Assembly (NCBI GenBank): GCA_035356615.1 | Contig: DAOQSN010000021.1 | Span: forward strand, 1 to 64,000 | Source: JAKQDH01 sp029558835 | GTDB taxonomy: Bacteria > Planctomycetota > Phycisphaerae > UBA1845 | Reading direction: 5' to 3' | DNA: 64,000 nt | Shown: positions 7,411-16,867 of the stretch, in pieces | How positions within the stretch are numbered: the stretch's first letter is position 1 | Layout: the number at the start of each line of letters is the position of its first letter | Notes under the pieces: model-generated | What the model saw: only the letters and a program-made list of their open reading frames with translations | What the model was told of the DNA's origin: nothing | Databases searched by the model: none | Program-made: the position numbers and the translations under genes

Positions 7411-10400
7411 CTACGCTGGTTTCGACATTTCGGCACCGGCGGGCGCCGAGACCTCCTGCCGTCCGGTCGCCGCCGGTGGTGACAACTGAGGAAGATGCCG
7501 GCGGATCGTCTCGAACAGGCGCCGGCGGTCGATGGGCTTGCTGACGTAGTCGTCGCAACCCGCTTCGAGGCACTGCTCGCGGGCACCGGACATGGCGTGG
7601 GCCGTCAGGGCGATGATCAGGCCCGGGTAGCCCTTCTTGCGCAGCAGGCGGGTGGCTGCGTGGCCGTCCATCACCGGCATCTGGATGTCCATCAAGATCA
7701 CATCAAATGGCCGTTGCGGATCACCACGGCGTCGCCCGTGCAAAGCCGCCAGGGCCATGTCCAGCGCTTGCCGCCCGTTCTGGGCGACGCTGACGCTGGC
7801 TCCCGCCCGCTGGAGCAGGAACGAGATCAGGCGCTGGTTGTCCGCGCCGTCCTCGGCCAGCAGTATGCGACAACCGGCCGGCAGCGTCTCCGCGTCGGCG
7901 GCGTGGGAGGATGTGCATGCTTCCGCGGGCAATGCCGCTTCCTCCGGCCTCTGCATCAGTGGTACACCGGTCAGGTCACCGGCGGCAATGGTGACGCGGA
8001 ACGTGCTGCCCTTGCCCAGCCGGCTTTCCACGGTGATATCGCCGCCCAGAACACGGGCGAGTCGCCGGCTGATCGTAAGCCCCAGTCCGGTGCCCCCAAA
8101 CCGCCTCGTCATCGAGGTGTCCGCCTGCGTAAACGGCTGGAACAGCCTCTCCATCTGCTGGGGTGTCATGCCGACGCCGGTGTCGATGACTTCAAACAGA
8201 AGCCAAGGTCCGCGCGTCTCCTCGCCGTCGGTCTGCGCGGGTACCAGACTGGTAACCAGGCGGACGCTACCGCGCTCCGTGAACTTCACCGCGTTGCCCA
8301 CCAGGTTGATGAGAATCTGCCGCAGCCGGGTGGGATCGGTCTGGACGGTCGCCGGGATGCCCCCCAGGAACTCCGCGCTCAAGTCCACCTTCTTGAGGTC
8401 CGCGCGGGCACGCATGAGCGAGCAGATGTCGGCCACCAGTTGCACCGGCGAGCACGCGGTCGTCTCCACCTCCAGCCGGTCGGACTCGATCTTGGACAGG
8501 TCGAGGATGTCGTTAATGAGGCTCAGCAGGTGCTCGCCGTTGCGCTGGATGGTCTGGATGGCATCCAGCTTCTGCTCCGGCGACAGCGCCGAATCCAGCA
8601 GGTTCTCCGCGAAGCCGAGAATGGCCGTCATCGGCGTGCGGATCTCGTGGCTCATGTTAGCCAGGAAGTCGCTCTTGGCCCGGGTGGCCGCCTTCGCCTC
8701 CTTGGCCAGCTCGTACGCCTGTTCCACGGCGGTTTCGAGACGCCGGTTCGCTTCCTCCAACTCGCGGTTGGCAAGGTCGGCGGCCGCGATGGCCCGCTTC
8801 TGGGCCTCCTCCGCCTCCTTGCGGTCCGTGATGTCGATGGCCAGTTCGGAGCGTACCCAGCGCCCGTCCGGCCAGCGGATTGCCTTGTCGATGCACCGAT
8901 AGTACCGGCCGGTGACCTTGTTCTGGCACTCCCAGATGTACGCCTTCCCGAGGTTGGTGCCGAACAGGCGGTCGTTCGTGCAGCAGGCACACGGGGCGTC
9001 TCCGCATTGCAGCACGCGGAAGCACTGGTCGTGCACGTTGCCGCCCCACCGTTGGCGGAACGCCTCGTTAACGTAGAGCAGTTCGTAGGTCTGCGGATCG
9101 GCCACGTAGAACGGCTCGTCCATGCTGTCGAAGATCGACAGCAACTGCTGGCGTTGCACTTCCAGCGCGTCCTCGGCCCGCTTGCGGTCCGTCACGTCCC
9201 GCACGCCGATGCGGGCGCCCAGCCACACTCCCACGGTGCTGTAAATGGGCTGCCACGACATGGCCAGCCACGCCAAGTGCCCGTCCTTGCGCAGCAGACG
9301 GAAGGCCACGTCCTGGCCTGAACTCTGTCCCCGCGTCGCTTCCTGCCACTGCTGCGCGAACCGCCGGCGGTCGTCCTCTGGAATGAGCCGCAACGGAAAG
9401 TCGCGCATCGCCAGACATTCGTCCCGGCTGTAACCGGTGATGCGCTCGACGGCCGGGTTGGTCCACAACAGCGTCCCGTCCGGCCCGAACCAGCTCTCCC
9501 AGTCGTACGTGTAGTCCGCGATCGCGCGGAAGCGCTCCTCGCCCTCGCGGAGCGCCTCCTCCGCCTGTTTCCGCTCGCTGATGTCCTCGACGACGCCGTC
9601 GTAGTAGTCGACGCGCCCGTCGGCATCCATGTGGCAGACGTTGGTGCTGCGCACCCAGCGGATCGTGCCGTTGCGATGGACGATGCGGTGTTCCACCGGG
9701 GGGACCTGCCTCCCCTGGAGCACCTCGGCCACGTGATGCAGAAGCACGTCGCGGTCCTGCATGGGGATCATGTTCAACCACAGGTACGGGTCGGCCCGGA
9801 AGTCGGCCGGCGTGTAGCCGGTGACGGCCACGCAGCCCTCGCCATGCTCCGTGCTCACCGCCCGCCGGTCGCGCACCTTGACCTGGTAGTAATACGAACT
9901 CACCGCCGCCAGCATCTTGCGGTACCGCTGCTCGTTCTCGGCCAGCGCCCGTTCGACGCGCTTCCGCTCGCTGATGTCGAACATGATGCCGCGAATGCCC
10001 ACGGCCCTGCTGCCTTGCAAGATGGGCGCCGATTGGCAGAGGACGGGTAGAAGAGTGCCGTCGCAGCGCTGGATGGTGTATTCGTGCGCGCCGGTCCGCT
10101 CCCCTTGCAGGACGCGCAGCAGGTTGCGGCGGGCCCGCTCCCGGTCCTCCGGCACCAGCGCCGCCAGCACGCTGAAGCCCGCCCGGAGCTCCTCCTCAGG
10201 TTGGCCCGTCAACTCGGAAGCCTGGCGGTTGACGAACGTCAGGGTGCCCTGCTCATCCATCTCGTACACGACGCCGGGCAGCAGGTTAGCAAGCTGACGG
10301 TAGCGTTCTTCGCTCTGCCGCAGGGCGTCCACTGCCCGTTTGCGCTCGGTGACGTCGGAGACGATGGCCAGACAGTGCGGGTGACCCTGGTACTCGATCA

Positions 10401-10803
10401 GGACGCCGCGTACCTCCACGTTGAAGGGGAAGCCGTCCTTGCGTACATCCACGGACTCCGCGGCGAAGCATCCGTTGATACCCAACTCACGGCGAAACTC
10501 GTCGAACAGATGGTAGTAGTCGGGGTGGATGATGTCCTTGCCCGTCAGGTCCAGCAGTTCGTCGCGCCGGTAGCCGTACATGGCGCAGGCAGCCGCATTC
10601 GCCTCGACGATCCGACCATCGCCGTCAAAAATGAGGAACGACTCGACGGCGGCATCAAAGATCTGCCGGTACTGATCCTCGGGCGCAGCCCCTCCAGCAG
10701 GGAGTCCCGGAGGATCGGCACCCCGCGCCGTCGCATCGTCGGCACCGGCAGCCAAGCGAGTCGAGTCAGACGCTGTCACGCGGTCGTCCATGCCCTCTGC
10801 CAT
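7411..10803 (-). CDS. Hybrid sensor histidine kinase with five PAS domains and a receiver domain
   Basis: 1130 aa. Five PAS/PAC units are seen at about residues 43-160, 165-285, 290-415, 420-540 and 550-670, each ending in the linker type (V)TERKRA, ISERKR, ISERKQ, VTDRKR or ITDRKE. A coiled linker follows, then HisKA with phospho-acceptor His in SHEIRTPM (about 716), and HATPase_c with NAVKF, DTGVGM and GGTGLGLTIS. A C-terminal receiver domain has EDGADN and phospho-acceptor Asp in ILMDIQMPVMDG (about 1037), with KP near the end. There is no transmembrane segment, so it is a cytoplasmic sensor. The fifth PAS holds a Cys cluster (CFRVLQCGDAPCACC) that may bind a metal or sense redox. No response regulator or output gene is adjacent; phosphorelay to an unlinked partner is inferred. 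Confidence 0.92.
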   Translation of the reverse strand: MAEGMDDRVTASDSTRLAAGADDATARGADPPGLPAGGAAPEDQYRQIFDAAVESFLIFDGDGRIVEANAAACAMYGYRRDELLDLTGKDIIHPDYYHLFDEFRRELGINGCFAAESVDVRKDGFPFNVEVRGVLIEYQGHPHCLAIVSDVTERKRAVDALRQSEERYRQLANLLPGVVYEMDEQGTLTFVNRQASELTGQPEEELRAGFSVLAALVPEDRERARRNLLRVLQGERTGAHEYTIQRCDGTLLPVLCQSAPILQGSRAVGIRGIMFDISERKRVERALAENEQRYRKMLAAVSSYYYQVKVRDRRAVSTEHGEGCVAVTGYTPADFRADPYLWLNMIPMQDRDVLLHHVAEVLQGRQVPPVEHRIVHRNGTIRWVRSTNVCHMDADGRVDYYDGVVEDISERKQAEEALREGEERFRAIADYTYDWESWFGPDGTLLWTNPAVERITGYSRDECLAMRDFPLRLIPEDDRRRFAQQWQEATRGQSSGQDVAFRLLRKDGHLAWLAMSWQPIYSTVGVWLGARIGVRDVTDRKRAEDALEVQRQQLLSIFDSMDEPFYVADPQTYELLYVNEAFRQRWGGNVHDQCFRVLQCGDAPCACCTNDRLFGTNLGKAYIWECQNKVTGRYYRCIDKAIRWPDGRWVRSELAIDITDRKEAEEAQKRAIAAADLANRELEEANRRLETAVEQAYELAKEAKAATRAKSDFLANMSHEIRTPMTAILGFAENLLDSALSPEQKLDAIQTIQRNGEHLLSLINDILDLSKIESDRLEVETTACSPVQLVADICSLMRARADLKKVDLSAEFLGGIPATVQTDPTRLRQILINLVGNAVKFTERGSVRLVTSLVPAQTDGEETRGPWLLFEVIDTGVGMTPQQMERLFQPFTQADTSMTRRFGGTGLGLTISRRLARVLGGDITVESRLGKGSTFRVTIAAGDLTGVPLMQRPEEAALPAEACTSSHAADAETLPAGCRILLAEDGADNQRLISFLLQRAGASVSVAQNGRQALDMALAALHGRRRGDPQRPFDVILMDIQMPVMDGHAATRLLRKKGYPGLIIALTAHAMSGAREQCLEAGCDDYVSKPIDRRRLFETIRRHLPQLSPPAATGRQEVSAPAGAEMSKPA

Positions 10804-11751
10804 AATCCAATCAGGCCCCCGCCCTGGGTGGCGGTCTTTCCGCCTCCCCCTGCCTCACTTCGCCGCAAGCCCGGGTGACAGGTCCCGGCTCGAGCACCCG
10901 ACACGCAGCATCGCCTCCCCCCCGGGCGACCCGACGGTCGTCGGCGCTACCCAGGCAGACCAAGACCCCCTCAATGCACACCCCACGCCCCCCGCGCTCG
11001 CTCGGTAACCCCCGGCCCTTCCGGGGCCCGCAAGGACCGCCGTACCGCGCGTTGTCGCCCCGGCATTCAACTCCTGGTGTCAATACTGCCGGACGACTTG
11101 CCCTCCTGCGCGCCCCGGAGACGCTCCATGCGTCCCGGCGGTGATGTTGATACATCGTCCGCAACGCGGCGCGAGTCGAGCCCGCTCACCCCAACTTCTG
11201 CCCCCCGCAAGCCCGAATACAGGCCCCATAACTCGCCCGAGAGTGGGTGCCGACTTGCGGCGCAGAACGGCCCTCGGCCAAGGCTCGCAACCCCAGCATG
11301 GCCCTGGGACCGGCGTCATCGAGCACCACGCACCAGCGAGCACCAACCCGGACCGCGCCGGTTTGGCCGTAATGATCAATTATCCTGACAAGGACGCATA
11401 CATAGCCCATCTCCGCACCAGCGAGGAAGTATAGGACGTCACTGAGCCATCCAGCGTTGCACGCGCCGGGGGCCGGGGCGGGAACCCGCTGGGGAGCGTG
11501 GACGGGCCGGGCTTGGCGCGGTCCACTTGGTCTGGCTCGGCGCATCCCGTCCGAGCTGTCGCGGCCTGCAACCGCCGCCTCAGGCGCGGGCGCAAGGAAC
11601 CGGAGGCTTGAAGGTTCGACCGACCGGCCGTCCGGGTAAGCACTAGTCCCGACACGTTGGGGGGCTTATAATGACCCAGGGGATGGGGGGTGCGTTGTGC
11701 GCCCGCCGGGGTACTCAGACATCCTGTGTCCAGGAAGGTGAAGGTGACGGC
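10804..11751. other. Long non-coding gap upstream of two divergent genes
   Basis: About 950 bases separate the histidine kinase from the second prepilin gene. The open frames inside are Pro/Arg/Ser-rich shadows without family features. A TATAAT at 11667-11672 could be the -10 box for the prepilin gene, but no good -35 is present at 16-18 bases. Nothing else is recognised. Confidence 0.4.
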
Positions 11752-12834
11752 ATGCAAACGAATCGGTATCGGATCGTCCGCGGGGGACCGGGGAATGCCC
11801 CCTGTAGCTGTAGCAAGGCGTTCACGCTGGTGGAGCTGCTTACGGTGGTCGCTATCATCGCCTTGCTCATCGGTATCCTCATGCCCGCTCTACAAGCAGC
11901 TCGCAACCAGGCGAAGAACGCCAAGACGGCCGCGACCTTGAAGTCGATCAGCGACGGACTGGAAATGTTTCGGATGGACAACGAGAAGGACTTCGCCGCC
12001 TCCAGCGGTTACCCGCCCTCGGCGCGGGCGGACGATCCTACCGAGGAGGGTCAAACACCCCTGTTTGGGGCGCACTGGCTGGTGCGCTACCTGATGGGGA
12101 AGGACCTGAACGGGTTCGTCCAGCGCCGGAGCGTACCGCTCACTCTGCAGGATCCCACCGATACGGACTTCGAGCAGGAGAGGTGGTACCTCGCGGATGC
12201 CCACAATGGCGAGCCGCTGCCGCGCGTCGGCCCTTATATTGCGGCTGACTCAGTGCAGGTGGTGAAGACCCGCGACTTGCCGGGTGACAGCGACAACCCG
12301 ACGTGGAACACCATGGAGCAGCCCGTTCTCGCGGATGCGTTCGGTTACCCGATTCTCTACTATGTGGCGAACGCCCGGTTGGCCGAGCGTCCTGGGGCCC
12401 ACATGGCGGCCTTCACCCGTTACGCGGCTTTGCCGCCGGCTTGGGTGCAACCCCCGGTACCCAGCGGCGAGAACGGAGTGTACTACTTTGACGATAACGT
12501 GATCTTCACGGGTATGTGCAGCGGAACCAAGGAGAGCGGAACCTGCAACGCACCTCCCTGGAAGTTCGGCGGGGGAGACCACCACGACATTGAGTACTTC
12601 GGGGATCAGCCGGGGGAACAGCCGACGCCCGATGAGATTCAGGACGACCCCAAGACCTTCCTCCACTATGTCATGAACAAGGAGGTGTTCACCTCCACGT
12701 ATGACGGCACCGTTAGTCCGCCTCGGGCCACTATGAGCCCGTATCGCAAGGACTCGTTTCTCCTGGTCACCGCCGGGAAAGACGCTATCTACGGCTCGAA
12801 CGACGACGTGAGCAACACGGGCGCAAGCCGGTAG
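11752..12834 (+). CDS. Prepilin-type N-terminal methylation domain protein
   Basis: 360 aa from the ATG at 11752, preceded by purine-rich GGAAGGTGAAGG. The frame is open back to 11671, but that part lacks signal character. The leader ends CSKA, then FTLVELLTVVAIIALLIGIL forms the type III signal and membrane helix. The C-terminal region (residues 60-360) is long for a pilin and includes SFLLVTAGKDAIYGSNDD near the end, a phrase typical of planctomycete pseudopilin-like proteins. It is monocistronic and may be followed by the hairpin at 12873-12903. Role unknown; inner-membrane or periplasmic pseudopilin fold inferred. Confidence 0.82.
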   Translation: MQTNRYRIVRGGPGNAPCSCSKAFTLVELLTVVAIIALLIGILMPALQAARNQAKNAKTAATLKSISDGLEMFRMDNEKDFAASSGYPPSARADDPTEEGQTPLFGAHWLVRYLMGKDLNGFVQRRSVPLTLQDPTDTDFEQERWYLADAHNGEPLPRVGPYIAADSVQVVKTRDLPGDSDNPTWNTMEQPVLADAFGYPILYYVANARLAERPGAHMAAFTRYAALPPAWVQPPVPSGENGVYYFDDNVIFTGMCSGTKESGTCNAPPWKFGGGDHHDIEYFGDQPGEQPTPDEIQDDPKTFLHYVMNKEVFTSTYDGTVSPPRATMSPYRKDSFLLVTAGKDAIYGSNDDVSNTGASR

Positions 12835-13155
12835 CCGCCATCTGTCGCGGCACCGACGGCCAGGCAATCCCGGCCCCTCGGCCGCTCCAGGCGACCGAGG
12901 GGCTTCGTATTGGTACCGGTCACGCGCCTGCCTGCGTCTGGGCGTGCGGCCGCGCATCGGGCGCGAGCTCGGTGACACGGGACACTACGACCGGCGCGTA
13001 CGTGCACCAGCGGCGTCCGCGCGCCCGCGGGCTCGCCTGAGCGTTTCACAGCACGGGACGTAAACGTGCGGACACTACGCGGCGGTTCCTCTCCTCCGCG
13101 TCGGCGGGCTTGCGCCCGCGGCTCTCACAGTGCCGGCGCGGCGATGGTGGGGAGG
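12835..13155. other. Convergent intergenic region
   Basis: It lies between the plus-strand prepilin gene and minus-strand folP. Apart from the hairpin at 12873-12903, no gene or signal is recognised. Confidence 0.4.
12873..12911 (+). terminator. Possible intrinsic terminator
   Basis: GCCCCTCGG (12873-12881) pairs with CCGAGGGGC (12895-12903) over a 13-base loop, followed by TTCGTATT. The stem is strong but the U-tract is weak. It lies 38 bases after the prepilin gene. Confidence 0.45.
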
Positions 13156-14004
13156 TCAATCGGTGCGCCCCACGGCCGCCAGGACGCGGAGGACCTCTAC
13201 CGTCGGGCGAACATCGTGCACACGGAGGATCGCGACGCCGGCCAGCGCCGCCAGCACAGCGCAGGCGAGCGAACCCGCCAGCCGCTCCCGCGGTTCCGCG
13301 CTGCCCAGCACGTAGCCGAGGAAGCGCTTCCGTGAAGCGCCCAGAAGCAACGGGTATCCCAACTCCATCAGCCGGTCGAGGTGCCTGAGCAGGCTGAGGT
13401 TGTGCTCGACCCGTTTGCCGAAGCCCAGACCGGGATCGAGGATGATCCGGTCCGGTTCGATACCTTGCTCGACGGCGAAATCGACCCGTTCGCGCAGGAA
13501 CCGGCACACGTCGGCCACCACGTCGTCATATTGCGGTCCGCCGTCGCGTTGCATGTCGGCCGGCGTGCCACGCATGTGCATGAGGACGACCGGCACCCGC
13601 CGCTTCGCCACCAAGTGGACAAGTGCCGGATCGTCCCGCAGCGCCGACACGTCGTTGACCAGATCGGCACCGGCATCCAGGGCGGCTGAGGCCACCGCGG
13701 CCAGGCGCGTGTCGATGGAGATGCCCACCCGCGCGTCGGCGGCACGAAGAGCCTCGATCACCGGCACCGCCCGGGCGATCTGCTCGTCGGCGGGAACCGG
13801 CTGGGCACCGGGACGGGTGGACTCCGGCCCCACGTCGATGAAGTCCGCGCCCTCGGCGATCATCTCCCGCGCCCGAGGAAGGGCGGCCGGCGCGTCGTGG
13901 TAGGCCCCTCCGTCACTGAAGGAGTCCGGGGTGACGTTGAGAATGCCCATCACCAGGGGGCGGTCCCCGGAGTCGAGGGTACGATCGGGAAAGACGAGCC
14001 GCAT
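13156..14004 (-). CDS. folP: Dihydropteroate synthase
   Basis: 282 aa, normal length for the family. It condenses p-aminobenzoate with hydroxymethyl-dihydropterin pyrophosphate in folate synthesis, in the cytoplasm. The TIM-barrel signatures appear in order: GILNVTPDSFSDGG near residue 20, DVGPESTRPGA near 57, SIDTR near 95, NDVSAL near 115, MHMRGTP near 142, LDPGLGFGK near 190 and GASRKRF near 222. All pterin- and sulfa-site landmarks are intact. It follows infA on the same strand after 42 bases, so the two are probably co-transcribed from the promoter upstream of infA. Confidence 0.96.
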   Translation of the reverse strand: MRLVFPDRTLDSGDRPLVMGILNVTPDSFSDGGAYHDAPAALPRAREMIAEGADFIDVGPESTRPGAQPVPADEQIARAVPVIEALRAADARVGISIDTRLAAVASAALDAGADLVNDVSALRDDPALVHLVAKRRVPVVLMHMRGTPADMQRDGGPQYDDVVADVCRFLRERVDFAVEQGIEPDRIILDPGLGFGKRVEHNLSLLRHLDRLMELGYPLLLGASRKRFLGYVLGSAEPRERLAGSLACAVLAALAGVAILRVHDVRPTVEVLRVLAAVGRTD

Positions 14005-14046
14005 GGCAGCGAGCTGCAGAGCAGGTGTGCCGCGACAGGGCGCGGG

Positions 14047-14271
14047 TTATTTCCGGTACGTGATCCGCCCGCGGGTCAGGTCGTAGGGCGATACCTCGAC
14101 GACGACGCTGTCGCCGGGCAGGATGCGGATGTAGTACTTACGCATCTTGCCGGAGATGTGAGCCAGAATCTCGTGCTTCTCCCCGCTGACCTCCACCTGG
14201 ACGCGGAAGGTGGCGTTGGGCAGGGCCGCCACGACGGTGCCTTCCAGTTCGATTGCTCCGACTTTCGCCAT
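14047..14271 (-). CDS. infA: Translation initiation factor IF-1
   Basis: 74 aa, the family length. The S1/OB fold sequence is clear: MAKVGAIELEG at the N-terminus, HISGKMRKYYIRILPGD in the middle and PYDLTRGRITYRK at the end. IF-1 binds the ribosomal A site on the 30S subunit during initiation. The ATG at 14271 gives the canonical N-terminus; the open frame extends further upstream but that part is non-coding. The gene has a plausible promoter at 14348-14375 and is followed by folP. Confidence 0.97.
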   Translation of the reverse strand: MAKVGAIELEGTVVAALPNATFRVQVEVSGEKHEILAHISGKMRKYYIRILPGDSVVVEVSPYDLTRGRITYRK

Positions 14272-14347
14272 AAACCTGATCCGCCTGTCGCCTCCCCGGC
14301 CACCCGCCTGCAACGGGTAGGGGGACCGGGAGACTGTAAACCGTGGC

Positions 14348-14375
14348 AGTATACGCGCCCGCCCGGAGTGCACAA
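14348..14375 (-). promoter_or_regulatory. Probable sigma-70 promoter of infA-folP
   Basis: On the minus strand TTGTGC (14375-14370) and TATACT (14353-14348) are separated by 16 bases, about 77 bases before the infA start. The hexamers match the consensus at 4/6 and 5/6. Confidence 0.5.
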
Positions 14376-14513
14376 GGCGGATTTCCGGAGGGTAGGGAGC
14401 CAGCCCGGCTTGCGTTTTCGGCCTGTGAGGGTACGAATCGGCAAACGGAGCGGGTTCCTTGAGTTGAGAAGGGCAGGGCGAGGGGCCCCGAACAGCGAAC
14501 TCGGAGTGCGAAC

Positions 14514-16859
14514 ATGGACCGAAGAGAACCGACCGCACTGGGACACCCCAACAGCCTGTCAAGCAGCATGAGGTACGCAGCGAACCCTTCGACGAGCGGC
14601 ACACTCGGGAGCCCCCGCGCCGGCCGCGGGGGAGCGACGCTGCCTCTGCAAACGGCTGCCAGGCGTCGGGGACGCGGCATCAGCGCACTGGCTCTGCTGG
14701 TCCTGGCCGGCGGTGGGTGCGCCAGTGTTCCCCGCCTACCCATGGAAGCCCGACAGTACCGGATCGAGGTGACCCTGGACCCGGCCACCCACCGGCTGGT
14801 GGGGCGGACGACGATGGACCTGGAATGCCCGTTGCTCGACCCGCTGCCGGCCAACCGTCCCTGCGCCGTTGTGCTCGAACTTCATCCGGAGCTTAAGGTT
14901 ACGGACGTACGGGCGGCCGGAGCCACGATTGCGCGGCGTTACAGCCGCCCGGGCCCCCCGCCCCCTCGACCAGTCGGCGATGACGAGGAGACCGACGAAC
15001 TGCCGGAGATTGTTGCGGTACGACATTTCATCGTCCTGGACCGTCCGGTGGCGGCCATGACCTTGGCCGTCGATTACGAGGGGGTGCTGTTCCAGGACGT
15101 GCAGGCGGGGGAGAAAGAGGGCGAGATTCACAACTTCGCCATGGAGGCACACATCGGCGAAGACGGCATCTACTTGGCCGGCGGCCCGTGGTACCCGACG
15201 CCGGTGCGTGAGGAGGACGAGCCACCCTCGACGGCCGAGTATCGCCTGCTCGTCGCGCCGGTGGAGGGCTTCGAGTTGCAGGCCGGGGCGGTGCGGGACC
15301 CGGCGGCCGCCGAGTTAACCGGCCGGCTCGCCTGGCGCTCGCCCTATCCCGTGGACGGAATGGTCCTCGTGGGCGGACGACACGAAGTCCACACCGGCAC
15401 GCACCGGGGTCGCCACATTGCCGTACACCTGAAGCCGGAACAAGCGGCGCACGCCGAGGGCTTGCTCGCCACCGTGCAGCGGATTTGGGACCGGTATGAG
15501 CCGCTGCTGGGACCGTATCCGGCCCAGGAGTACGCGATCGTCGATAACTTCTTCAGCAGCGGGTTCGCGTTTCCGGCGTTCACGTTGCTCAGTTCCGACG
15601 CGATCAACATGGGCAAGCGGGCCCAGATGCGACACGGCATGATCGACCATGAGATGCTGCATTGCTGGTGGGGCAACGGCGTCTTCGTGGACCCGCGGGA
15701 CGGCAACTGGTGCGAGGCGCTGACCAGCTACTGCACCAACTACTACGGCTACGTGCTCGATGGCGACGAGCAGAACGCCCGGCGGACGCGACGCAACTAC
15801 TGCCACTTCCTCAGCCGGATGAAGGCGGAGAAGGACAAGCCGCTGGGCACGTTCGGGAAGCCGGGTGGTTGCGGGCGGGGCATCGCCTACAGCAAGGGAG
15901 CGATGGTGTTCCACATGCTGGCCCAGAAGATGGGCCAGGAGGACTTCTGGGCCGCTCTGCAACGCTTCCACGAGCAGTACCTCGGGCGGCACGCACGCTG
16001 GGACGACCTGCGGACGGTGTGCGAGGACGTCAGCCGGCAGGACTTGCAGGCGTTCTTCGAGCAGTGGGTGCGCCGGGGCGGGGCGCCGATGCTGCTGCTC
16101 AGCGCGGCCGAGTACGACCCGGCGACCCGCATGCTGACGGTGACGGTGGAGCAGGACGACGCCGAATTCGCGCTGGACGTGCCGCTGCGGGTGACGCATG
16201 CCGGCGGGACGCTCGAGCTGCTCATGCCGATGGAGCACGCCGTGCAGCAGGCCACGTTCGCGCTGGACGTGGTGCCGCAGGCCGTCGAGGTCGACCCGGA
16301 CTACCACCTGTTCCGCAAGGTGCCACTACGTGACATTTTCCCCACGACGGCCGGGACGCGCTTCGGCAAGGCGTTCACAACGGTGTTGCCGGGCGGCGAC
16401 TGTCCGGAGGCGTACCGCAAGATCGCCGAGTCATTTGCCTCCAGCTTCAAGGACGACGAGCGGATCGAACGGACCGCCGGGGCCGTGCGCAGCGAGGAAC
16501 TCGTGCAGCGCTGCGCGGTGGTGCTGGGGGAGGCCGTGCGCGATCCGGTGGTCAGCGCGTTCCTGACCGGCATCGAGTTCCCCGTGCAGTGGACGGATGA
16601 GGGGTTCGTTTTTGAGGGTAACACCTACGCGGACGCCGCGGAGGCCGTCATGTGCACCGTGTCGCACCCGGCCGTCGAGGGCGGCGGGATCACCGTGGTC
16701 TATGCCAACTCGGACGAGGCGATACCCCGGGCGGCCCTGCTGCCGATGTACGACTCCAGCCTGGTGATCTTCAAGAACGGCATGGCCGTGCACCGCGCGG
16801 ACTTCGAGCGCCGGCACGCGGTGCCGGTGAAAGGTGCGGGCGACGGCACGAAGCAGTGA
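14514..16859 (+). CDS. M1-like zinc metallopeptidase, probably exported
   Basis: 781 aa at the longest extent. The true start is uncertain: the ATG at 14568 is an alternative, and the hydrophobic segment ISALALLVLAGGGCA begins only near residue 56. That segment looks like a signal peptide with a weak lipobox before Cys. The zinc-binding motif HEMLH lies near residue 378 and the third ligand Glu follows in NWCEAL about 20 residues later, the gluzincin arrangement of the M1 aminopeptidase family. The central block with GTGTEDW-type features is absent; instead RFHEQYLGRHARWDDLRTV and QWVRRGGAP match the M1 C-terminal helical region. Peptide hydrolysis at the cell surface or periplasm is inferred. 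The M1 GAMEN motif is not evident, so substrate type is open. Confidence 0.8.
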   Translation: MDRREPTALGHPNSLSSSMRYAANPSTSGTLGSPRAGRGGATLPLQTAARRRGRGISALALLVLAGGGCASVPRLPMEARQYRIEVTLDPATHRLVGRTTMDLECPLLDPLPANRPCAVVLELHPELKVTDVRAAGATIARRYSRPGPPPPRPVGDDEETDELPEIVAVRHFIVLDRPVAAMTLAVDYEGVLFQDVQAGEKEGEIHNFAMEAHIGEDGIYLAGGPWYPTPVREEDEPPSTAEYRLLVAPVEGFELQAGAVRDPAAAELTGRLAWRSPYPVDGMVLVGGRHEVHTGTHRGRHIAVHLKPEQAAHAEGLLATVQRIWDRYEPLLGPYPAQEYAIVDNFFSSGFAFPAFTLLSSDAINMGKRAQMRHGMIDHEMLHCWWGNGVFVDPRDGNWCEALTSYCTNYYGYVLDGDEQNARRTRRNYCHFLSRMKAEKDKPLGTFGKPGGCGRGIAYSKGAMVFHMLAQKMGQEDFWAALQRFHEQYLGRHARWDDLRTVCEDVSRQDLQAFFEQWVRRGGAPMLLLSAAEYDPATRMLTVTVEQDDAEFALDVPLRVTHAGGTLELLMPMEHAVQQATFALDVVPQAVEVDPDYHLFRKVPLRDIFPTTAGTRFGKAFTTVLPGGDCPEAYRKIAESFASSFKDDERIERTAGAVRSEELVQRCAVVLGEAVRDPVVSAFLTGIEFPVQWTDEGFVFEGNTYADAAEAVMCTVSHPAVEGGGITVVYANSDEAIPRAALLPMYDSSLVIFKNGMAVHRADFERRHAVPVKGAGDGTKQ

Positions 16860-16867
16860 AGCAGTCG

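Noticed and set aside
7495..9321. 608-aa plus-strand open frame opposite the histidine kinase
   Set aside because: Antisense shadow; the kinase motifs fill the other strand without gaps.
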